Below, piece after piece: positions 32,894-40,538 of a stretch of DNA of 40,538 nucleotides. The stretch is from assembly GCF_009720835.1 (NCBI RefSeq), contig NZ_WNKZ01000057.1, positions 1 through 40,538 on the forward strand. The letters are read 5' to 3'. Made by a program: the position numbers and the translations under genes. The notes under the pieces are model-generated. The model was not told the DNA's origin, ran no database searches, and worked only from the letters and a program-made list of their open reading frames with translations. Numbering within the stretch: the first letter of the stretch is position 1; each line of letters begins with the position of its first letter. The stretch is from Pseudoduganella buxea (GTDB lineage Bacteria > Pseudomonadota > Gammaproteobacteria > Burkholderiales > Burkholderiaceae_D).

Positions 32894-32955
32894 TGGCGCA
32901 GCTGGGCGCATTTTCTCAGGGCGGAGATCGCCGCCATGGATACATCAGCGGTTCC

Positions 32956-34149
32956 CTATAAGGCGTCGCCCGGCACCCGCACCCAGCCTTCCATCAGCAC
33001 GCGCGCGCTGCGGCTCATGATGGCCTTCGTCACCTGCCACTGGCCGTCCACCAGGGTGGCTTCGGCGCCGACGCGCAAGGTGCCGGACGGGTGGCCGAAG
33101 CGCACCGCCGTGCGCGAGCCGCCACCCGCGGCCAGGTTCACCAGCGTGCCCGGAATGGCGGCGGCCGTGCCGATGGCCACTGCCGCCGTGCCCATCATCG
33201 CGTGGTGCAGCTTGCCCATCGACAGGGCCCGCACCAGCAGGTCGACGTCGTCCGCCCCCACCTGCTTGCCGCTGGAAGAGACGTAGGGCGCGGCCGGCGC
33301 CACGAAGGCCACCTTCGGCGTGTGCTGGCGCCGCGCCGCCTCGTCCACATGGGCGATCAGGCCCATGCGCACGGCGCCGTGGGCCCGGATAGTCTCGAAG
33401 CGCGCCAGCGCCTGCGGGTCGCCGTTGATGGCTTCCTGCAGCTCCGTGCCCGTGTAGCCCAGCGCTTCGGCCTCGATGAAGATGGTGGGTATGCCGGCGT
33501 TGATCATCGTCGCCCGCAAGGTGCCGATGCCGGGCACGTCCAGCTCGTCGACCAGGTTCCCGGTCGGGAACATGGCGCCGCCACCGCCCTCCTCTTCCGC
33601 AGCCGGGTCCATGAATTCGAGCTGCACTTCGGCGGCCGGGAAGGTCACGCCATCGAGTTCGAATGCGCCCGTTTCCTGCACCGCGCCGTCCGTCATCGGC
33701 ACGTGGGCGATGATCGTCTTGCCGATATTGGCCTGCCAGATGCGCACGACGCAGATGCCGTCGCGCGGCACGCGGCTCGCTTCCACCAGGCCGCCGGCAA
33801 TGGCGAAGGCGCCCACCGCCGCCGACAGGTTGCCGCAATTGCCGCTCCAGTCGACGAAGGCCTTGTCGATCGACACCTGGCCGAACAGGTAATCGACGTC
33901 ATGGCCCGGGCGGCTGCTCGGCGCCAGGATCACCGTCTTGCTGGTGCTGGAGGTAGCGCCGCCCATGCCGTCGATCTGCTTGCCGTACGGGTCCGGGCTG
34001 CCGATCACGCGCAGCAGCAGCGCGTCGCGCGCCGCTCCCGGCACCTGGGCCGCTTCCGGCAGGTCCTGCACCCGGAAGAACACGCCCTTGCTGGTGCCGC
34101 CGCGCATATAGGTGGCGGGAATCCTGATCTGGGGTGCGTGCGTCGTCAT
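32956..34149 (-). CDS. prpF: 2-methylaconitate cis-trans isomerase PrpF
   Basis: The 397-residue protein has the diaminopimelate-epimerase-like fold and isomerises the 2-methylaconitate made by AcnD so that aconitase B can use it. Landmarks are IPATYMRGGTSKGVFF, DGMGGATSSTSKTVIL, DWSGNCGNLSAAVGAFAI (GNCGN catalytic-site region) and LHHAMMGTAAVAIG. I use ATG 34149, which overlaps the acnD stop by 4 bp (ATGA). The frame is open further only as a shadow. It is the last gene of prpB-prpC-acnD-prpF, the version of the pathway that lacks PrpD. Confidence 0.95.
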   Translation of the reverse strand: MTTHAPQIRIPATYMRGGTSKGVFFRVQDLPEAAQVPGAARDALLLRVIGSPDPYGKQIDGMGGATSSTSKTVILAPSSRPGHDVDYLFGQVSIDKAFVDWSGNCGNLSAAVGAFAIAGGLVEASRVPRDGICVVRIWQANIGKTIIAHVPMTDGAVQETGAFELDGVTFPAAEVQLEFMDPAAEEEGGGGAMFPTGNLVDELDVPGIGTLRATMINAGIPTIFIEAEALGYTGTELQEAINGDPQALARFETIRAHGAVRMGLIAHVDEAARRQHTPKVAFVAPAAPYVSSSGKQVGADDVDLLVRALSMGKLHHAMMGTAAVAIGTAAAIPGTLVNLAAGGGSRTAVRFGHPSGTLRVGAEATLVDGQWQVTKAIMSRSARVLMEGWVRVPGDAL

Positions 34150-36764
34150 GCGGCCTCGCTGGCGGTCGGGATCACGGTGGCGGCCAGGAAGTCCTGGGCG
34201 AAGCGCTGCAGCACGCCGCCCGCCTCGTAGATGGCCAGTTCCTCGGCCGTGTCGAGCCGGCACTGCACCGGCACCGTCAGGCTTTCGCCGTTGGCGCGGT
34301 GGATCACCAGGGTCAAGGTGGCGCGCGGCTTGCGTTCGCCCACCACGTCATAGGTCTCGCTGCCGTCCAGGCCCAGGGTGATGCGGTTGATGCCGCCCGT
34401 GAACTCCAGCGGCAGCACGCCCATGCCGACCAGGTTGGTGCGGTGGATGCGCTCGAAGCCTTCGGCCACGATGGCTTCCACGCCGGCCAGGCGCACGCCC
34501 TTGGCGGCCCAGTCGCGCGACGAGCCCTGGCCGTAGTCGGCGCCGGCGATGACGATCAGGGGCTGGCCCCGTTCCATGTACGTCTCGATGGCTTCCCACA
34601 TGCGCGTGATGGTGCCTTCCGGTTCGATACGGGCCAGCGAGCCGGCCTTGACCTGGCCGTCCACCACCACCATCTCGTTCTTCAACGTGGGGTTGGCGAA
34701 GGTGGCGCGCTGCGCCGTCAGGTGGTCGCCCCGGTGCGTGGCGTAGGAATTGAAGTCCTCTTCCGGCAGGCCCATCTTCGCCAGGTACTCGCCGGCGGCC
34801 GAATCGAGCATGATGGCGTTCGACGGCGACAGGTGGTCCGTCGTGATGTTGTCGCCCAGGATGGCCAGCGGGCGCATGCCGTGCAGGGTGCGTTCGCCGG
34901 CCAGCGCGCCCTCCCAGTACGGCGGACGGCGGATATAGGTGCTCGGCGCGCGCCAGTCGTACAGCGGGCTGACGGCCGCGCCGTCATTCGCCCCTTCCGT
35001 GCGCGCGAACATGGGGATGTACACCTTGCGGAACTGTTCCGGCTTGACGGCGGCGGCGACGATGGCATCGATCTCCTCGTCGCTGGGCCACAGGTCCTGC
35101 AGGCGGATCGGTTTGCCGGCGGCGTCCAGGCCCAGCACGTCCTTCTCGATATCGAAGCGGATCGTACCGGCAATGGCGTAGGCCACCACCAGCGGCGGCG
35201 AAGCCAGGAAGGCCTGCTGCGCATACGGGTGGATGCGGCCATCGAAGTTGCGGTTGCCCGACAGGACGGCCGTGGCGTACAGCTTGCGCTCGACGATCTC
35301 CTGCTGGATGGCCGGGTCGAGGGCGCCGGACATGCCGTTGCACGAGGTGCAGGCATAGGCCACGACGCCGAAGCCCAGCGCTTCCAGTTCCGGCAGAAGG
35401 CCCGCCTCCTCCAGGTACAGGGTGACGGCTTTCGAGCCGGGCGCCAGCGAGGACTTGACCCACGGCTTGCGCAACAGGCCGTGGCGGTTGGCATTACGGG
35501 CCAGCAGGCCCGCCGCGATCATGTTGCGGGGGTTGTTCGTGTTGGTGCAGCTGGTGATGGCCGCGATGATGACGGCGCCGTCCGGCATCAGGCCCGGCTC
35601 GTTTTCCACCACGCCGCTGATGCCGCGCGCGGCCAGCTCGGAGGTGGGCACGCGCTTGTGCGGGTTCGACGGGCCGGCGATATTGCGCACGACCGTGGAC
35701 AGGTCGAACGTCAGCACGCGTTCGTACTCGACGTTCTTCAGGCTGTCGGACCACAGGCCCGCTTCCTTCGCGTACAGCTCGACCAGGGCCACCAGCTCGT
35801 CGTCGCGCCCCGTCAGGCGCAGGTAGCGGATGGTCTGCTCGTCGATCGAGAACATGGCCGCCGTGGCGCCGAATTCGGGCGCCATGTTGGAGATGGTGGC
35901 GCGGTCGCCCAGGGTCAGCGCGGCGGCGCCCTCGCCGAAGAACTCCAGCCAGGCCGACACGACCTTCTGCTTGCGCAGGAACTCCGTCAGCGCCAGCACG
36001 GTGTCGGTGGCCGTGATGCCCGGACCCGGGCGGCCCGTCAGCTCGACGCCGACGATGTCCGGCAGGCGCATCCACGAAGCCCGGCCCAGCATCACGGTTT
36101 CCGCTTCCAGCCCGCCCACGCCGATGGCGATGACGCCCAGCGCGTCCACCATCGGCGTATGCGAATCGGTGCCGACCAGGGTGTCCGGATAGGCCACGCC
36201 GTCGGCCACCTGCACCACCGGCGACATGCGCTCCAGGTTGATCTGGTGCAGGATACCGTTCCCCGGCGGGATCACGTCGACATTGCGGAAGGCTTTCTTC
36301 GTCCACTCGATGAAGTGGAAGCGGTCCTCGTTGCGGCGGTCCTCGATGGCGCGGTTCTTGGCGAAGGCATCGGGATCGAAGCCGCCGCATTCGACGGCCA
36401 GCGAGTGGTCCACCACCAGCTGGGTCGGCACGACGGGATTGACGAGGGACGGGTCGCCGCCCTGCGCGGCGATGGCGTCGCGCAGGCCGGCCAGGTCGAC
36501 CAGGGCCGTCTGGCCCAGGATGTCGTGGCAGACCACGCGGGCCGGGAACCACGGGAAGTCCAGGTCCTGCCGGCGTTCGATCAGCTGCTGCAGCGAAGCC
36601 GTCAGCATCGTCGCGTCGCAGCGCCGGCACAGGTTCTCGGCCAGCACGCGGGCCGTGTAGGGCAGCTTGTCATATGCGCCCGCTTCGATCGCCTCGACGG
36701 CGGCACGCGCGTCGAAGAAATCCAGGGTGGTACCGGGCAGGTTGCGGCGGTACGCGCTGTTCAT
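34146..36764 (-). CDS. acnD: 2-methylcitrate dehydratase, Fe/S-dependent (AcnD)
   Basis: The 872-residue aconitase-family enzyme dehydrates 2-methylcitrate in propionate degradation. The cluster-binding cysteines are in ITSCTNTNNP and ACTSCNGMSG, and the swivel domain follows at about 690-850 (GADYGQGSSRDWAAKG). ATG 36764 gives the expected N-terminus (MNSAYRRNLPGT), but GTG at 36776 has a much better-placed AGAGG and would add four residues (VTIP). It requires PrpF to yield a usable product. It lies 34 bp after prpC on the same strand. Confidence 0.95.
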   Translation of the reverse strand: MNSAYRRNLPGTTLDFFDARAAVEAIEAGAYDKLPYTARVLAENLCRRCDATMLTASLQQLIERRQDLDFPWFPARVVCHDILGQTALVDLAGLRDAIAAQGGDPSLVNPVVPTQLVVDHSLAVECGGFDPDAFAKNRAIEDRRNEDRFHFIEWTKKAFRNVDVIPPGNGILHQINLERMSPVVQVADGVAYPDTLVGTDSHTPMVDALGVIAIGVGGLEAETVMLGRASWMRLPDIVGVELTGRPGPGITATDTVLALTEFLRKQKVVSAWLEFFGEGAAALTLGDRATISNMAPEFGATAAMFSIDEQTIRYLRLTGRDDELVALVELYAKEAGLWSDSLKNVEYERVLTFDLSTVVRNIAGPSNPHKRVPTSELAARGISGVVENEPGLMPDGAVIIAAITSCTNTNNPRNMIAAGLLARNANRHGLLRKPWVKSSLAPGSKAVTLYLEEAGLLPELEALGFGVVAYACTSCNGMSGALDPAIQQEIVERKLYATAVLSGNRNFDGRIHPYAQQAFLASPPLVVAYAIAGTIRFDIEKDVLGLDAAGKPIRLQDLWPSDEEIDAIVAAAVKPEQFRKVYIPMFARTEGANDGAAVSPLYDWRAPSTYIRRPPYWEGALAGERTLHGMRPLAILGDNITTDHLSPSNAIMLDSAAGEYLAKMGLPEEDFNSYATHRGDHLTAQRATFANPTLKNEMVVVDGQVKAGSLARIEPEGTITRMWEAIETYMERGQPLIVIAGADYGQGSSRDWAAKGVRLAGVEAIVAEGFERIHRTNLVGMGVLPLEFTGGINRITLGLDGSETYDVVGERKPRATLTLVIHRANGESLTVPVQCRLDTAEELAIYEAGGVLQRFAQDFLAATVIPTASEAA

Positions 36765-36798
36765 TGGGATGGTCACTTGTAGGCCTCTGTTGCTTGGC

Positions 36799-37944
36799 TC
36801 AGCCGCGGTGCGCGATGGGCACGAATTCCAGGTCTTCCGGGCCGACATAGTTGGCGCTCGGGCGGATGATCTTGTTGTCGATACGCTGCTCGATGACGTG
36901 CGCGGCCCAGCCGGACGTGCGCGAGATGACGAACAGCGGCGTGAACATGGCAGTGGGCACGCCCATCATGTGGTACGACACGGCCGAGAACCAGTCCAGG
37001 TTGGGGAACATCTTCTTGATGTCCCACATCACCGTTTCCAGTCGCTCGGCGATGTCGAACATCTTCATCGAACCGGCATCGCGCGACAGGTTGCGCGCCA
37101 CTTCCTTGATGACCTTGTTGCGCGGGTCGGCGATGGTGTAGACAGGGTGGCCGAAGCCGATGACGACTTCCTTGTTTGCCACGCGGGCGCGGATGTCGCT
37201 TTCGGCTTCGTCGGCGTTCTCGTAGCGCTTCTGGATTTCCAGCGCCACTTCGTTGGCGCCGCCGTGCTTCGGTCCGCGCAGCGCGCCGATGGCGCCCGTG
37301 ATGGCCGAGTGGATGTCCGAGCCAGTGCCGGCGATGACGCGGGCCGTGAAGGTTGACGCGTTGAACTCGTGTTCCGCGTACAGGATCAGCGACGTGTGCA
37401 TGGCCTTGACCCAGCTGTCGGCCGGCTTGAAGCCGTGCAGCAGGTGCAGGAAGTGGCCGCCGATGGAATCGTCGTCCGTCTCCACCTCGATGCGGCGGCC
37501 GTTATGGCTGTAGTGGTACCAGTACAGCAGCATCGAACCGAAGGACGCCATCAGGCGGTCGGCGATGTCGCGCGCACCGGCCACATTGTGGTCGTCCTTT
37601 TCCGGCAGCGCGCAACCCAGCGCCGACACCCCCGTGCGCATCACGTCCATCGGGTGGGCGCCGGCCGGCAGCGCTTCCAGCGCCGCCTTGACGGACTGCG
37701 GCAGGCCGCGCAGGGATTTCAGCTTGGCCTTGTAGCCGCGCAGTTCCGCGCTGGTGGGCAGCTTGCCGTGCACCAGCAGGAAGGCGATTTCCTCGAACTC
37801 GCAGCTGTCGGCCACGTCCAGGATGTCGTAGCCGCGGTAGTGCAGATCGTTGCCCGTCTTGCCCACGCTGCACAGGGCCGTATTGCCCGCCGCGACGCCC
37901 GACAGGGCCACGGATTTTTTCGGTTTGAAGGTGATGTCGTTCAT
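36799..37944 (-). CDS. prpC: 2-methylcitrate synthase
   Basis: The 381-residue citrate-synthase-family enzyme condenses propionyl-CoA with oxaloacetate. Family motifs are 'GLAGVAAGNTALC'-type N-terminus (SVALSGVAAGNTALCSVGKTG), HGKLPT, GPKHGGANEVALE, the catalytic His region VIGFGHPVYTIADPRN and 'FISRTSGWAAHVIEQR'. The methylcitrate class is shorter than hexameric citrate synthases, as here. AGGAG lies 6 nt before the ATG, 18 bp after prpB, so the two are in one transcript. Confidence 0.96.
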   Translation of the reverse strand: MNDITFKPKKSVALSGVAAGNTALCSVGKTGNDLHYRGYDILDVADSCEFEEIAFLLVHGKLPTSAELRGYKAKLKSLRGLPQSVKAALEALPAGAHPMDVMRTGVSALGCALPEKDDHNVAGARDIADRLMASFGSMLLYWYHYSHNGRRIEVETDDDSIGGHFLHLLHGFKPADSWVKAMHTSLILYAEHEFNASTFTARVIAGTGSDIHSAITGAIGALRGPKHGGANEVALEIQKRYENADEAESDIRARVANKEVVIGFGHPVYTIADPRNKVIKEVARNLSRDAGSMKMFDIAERLETVMWDIKKMFPNLDWFSAVSYHMMGVPTAMFTPLFVISRTSGWAAHVIEQRIDNKIIRPSANYVGPEDLEFVPIAHRG

Positions 37945-37962
37945 GGTGTCTCCTGATTGCCC

Positions 37963-38850
37963 TTAGTTTTTCTTCGCCTGGAACAGCGCGTCCAGCTTCT
38001 GCTCGAATTCATGGTAGTTGATGCGCTCGTACAGCTCGGCGCGGGTCTGCATCGTGTCGAGCACGTTCTTCTGGGTGCCGTCGCGGCGGATCGCGCCATA
38101 CACGTTCTCGGCCGCCTTGTTCATCGCCCGGAAGGCCGACAGCGGGTACAGCACCAGGCCCACGTCGGCCGTCTTCAGTTCCTCCACCGTGAACAGCGGG
38201 GTCGAGCCGAATTCCGTGATGTTGGCCAGCACAGGGACTTTCACCGCGTTGGCGAACTGCTTGTACATGGCCAGTTCCGTCATCGCTTCGGGGAAGATCA
38301 TGTCGGCGCCCGCCTCGACGCAGGCAATGGCCCGGTCGATGGCGGCGTCCAGGCCTTCCACGGCCAGCGCGTCGGTACGGGCCATGATGACGAAGTTCTC
38401 ATCCGTGCGCGCGTCGACGGCGGCCTTGATGCGGTCCACCATCTCGGCCTTGCTGACGATCTCCTTGCCGGGCCGGTGGCCGCAGCGCTTGGCGCCGACC
38501 TGATCCTCGATATGCAGGGCACCGGCACCGGCCTTGATCAGCGACTTGACCGTGCGCGCCACGTTGAAGGCGGAAGCGCCGAACCCGGTATCGACGTCGA
38601 CCAGCAAGGGCAGCTCGCACACATCCGTGATGCGGCGCACGTCCACCAGCACGTCGTCCAGGTTCGAGATGCCCAGGTCCGGCAGGCCCAGCGAGCCGGC
38701 CGCGACGCCGCCGCCGGACAGGTAGATGGCACGAAACCCGGCACGCTGCGCTAGCAGCGCATGGTTGGCGTTGATGGCACCGACCACCTGCAGCGGCGAC
38801 TCTTCCTGGACGGCCTTGCGGAACGCGGCGCCAGCGGAAAATTGACTCAT
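37963..38850 (-). CDS. prpB: 2-methylisocitrate lyase
   Basis: The 295-residue TIM-barrel lyase cleaves 2-methylisocitrate to pyruvate and succinate. Visible residues include the substrate-site SGGGVAAG, VDVDTGFG metal-binding Asp residues and the catalytic-loop signature KRCGH. Length matches E. coli PrpB (296). AAGG precedes the ATG. It is the first gene of the operon and follows a -24/-12 (sigma54) promoter about 40-55 bp upstream. Confidence 0.96.
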   Translation of the reverse strand: MSQFSAGAAFRKAVQEESPLQVVGAINANHALLAQRAGFRAIYLSGGGVAAGSLGLPDLGISNLDDVLVDVRRITDVCELPLLVDVDTGFGASAFNVARTVKSLIKAGAGALHIEDQVGAKRCGHRPGKEIVSKAEMVDRIKAAVDARTDENFVIMARTDALAVEGLDAAIDRAIACVEAGADMIFPEAMTELAMYKQFANAVKVPVLANITEFGSTPLFTVEELKTADVGLVLYPLSAFRAMNKAAENVYGAIRRDGTQKNVLDTMQTRAELYERINYHEFEQKLDALFQAKKN

Positions 38851-38888
38851 GATGACCTTTCAGCGAATGGAAATAGACAGGTCGGTAC

Positions 38889-38904
38889 AGCAATCGCCAT
38901 GCCA
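38889..38904 (-). promoter_or_regulatory. Sigma54 (-24/-12) promoter of prpBC-acnD-prpF
   Basis: The reverse strand reads TGGCATG-GCGA-TTGCT, one mismatch from TGGCACG-N4-TTGCW, with the required 10 nt between GG and GC. It lies 39 bp before the prpB ATG. The divergent neighbour is a sigma54 activator. Confidence 0.85.
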
Positions 38905-38939
38905 GGCATGTCAGGCGTGCAGAATCAAGCACTTGCAAC

Positions 38940-38982
38940 GTTTCAGTCATTGTACTGGCGTTTCACTGTGAAACGTTGAAAC
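38940..38982. promoter_or_regulatory. Candidate PrpR binding region (four GTTTCA/TGAAAC half-sites)
   Basis: GTTTCA occurs at 38940-38945 and 38960-38965, and TGAAAC at 38969-38974 and 38977-38982. The central pair forms the palindrome CGTTTCACTGTGAAACG (38959-38975). The outer halves extend to CAACGTTTCA and TGAAACGTTG. It lies 36-78 bp upstream of the -24 element and next to the prpR start, so it could serve both activation of prpB and autoregulation of prpR. Confidence 0.7.
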
Positions 38983-38992
38983 GCTGCTGCAC

Positions 38993-38998
38993 TATAAT
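38993..38998 (+). promoter_or_regulatory. Candidate -10 (TATAAT) of prpR
   Basis: A perfect TATAAT ends 7 nt before the prpR ATG, with no good -35 (GAAACG at 17 bp). The PrpR half-sites lie directly upstream, so repression or activation by PrpR is plausible. Confidence 0.5.
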
Positions 38999-39005
38999 AT
39001 GAAAC

Positions 39006-40538
<1,533 letters not shown>

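Noticed and set aside
34134..36782. 882-codon plus-strand frame opposite acnD
   Set aside because: Antisense of a clearly recognised aconitase-family gene.

Overview
The window looks like a chromosomal segment of a GC-rich betaproteobacterium, most likely family Oxalobacteraceae (Massilia / Pseudoduganella / Duganella type). This is inferred from the 16S 5' end, a Burkholderia-type porin, an AcnD/PrpF methylcitrate locus and a cysI-DUF934-cysH-cysD-cysN cluster. The genus is not proven from the sequence alone. Almost everything reads as core or conserved chromosome. I see no insertion sequence, tRNA, CRISPR array, phage module or toxin-antitoxin pair.

Layout. Bases 1-310 are the 5' part of a 16S rRNA gene on the minus strand, preceded by a leader with boxA and two tandem sigma70 promoters (P2 and P1). 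Bases 859-4202 (+) hold a signalling cluster: a LytS/AlgZ-type kinase with a (Pro-Glu-Ala)12 linker, a LytTR response regulator, a second sensor-poor NarL-type kinase, and a 91-residue coiled-coil/membrane protein. A GTG-started porin (-) follows. A methyltransferase and cysB (-) then lie divergent from cysI-DUF934-cysH-cysD-cysN-cobA (+), which carry out assimilatory sulfate reduction and part of siroheme synthesis. Next come a DUF6328 membrane protein (+), two overlapping DUF2382 stress-type genes (-), and a tandem pair of paralogous unknown proteins (+). That pair converges with the tightly overlapped lptF-lptG-cbiX-C/N-hydrolase operon (-). pepA (+) is divergent from lptF. A DUF2339-DUF3999 membrane pair (-), a lipoprotein candidate and a small AFEAWA-type protein (-) follow, then an AT-rich gap, an exonuclease III family gene (+), and a large five-PAS GGDEF-EAL protein (-). 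The window ends with prpB-prpC-acnD-prpF (-) and the divergent sigma54 activator prpR (+), cut by the window edge.

How the genes fit together. CysB, with two dyads in the cysB-cysI gap, probably controls sulfate assimilation. CysDN makes APS, the iron-sulfur form of CysH reduces APS directly (no cysC here), CysI plus DUF934 reduces sulfite (no cysJ here), and CobA starts siroheme synthesis for CysI. CbiX, encoded in the lpt operon, could finish siroheme or feed cobalamin. The prp genes degrade propionyl-CoA through 2-methylcitrate, using AcnD/PrpF in place of PrpD. A -24/-12 element before prpB and four TGAAAC-type half-sites between prpB and prpR fit activation by PrpR.

No single region is an obvious new defence or mobile system. 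The least explained parts are the kinase-regulator-kinase-coiled-coil cluster, the tandem unknown paralogs, the DUF2339/DUF3999 pair, and the palindrome-rich 350 bp after prpF.
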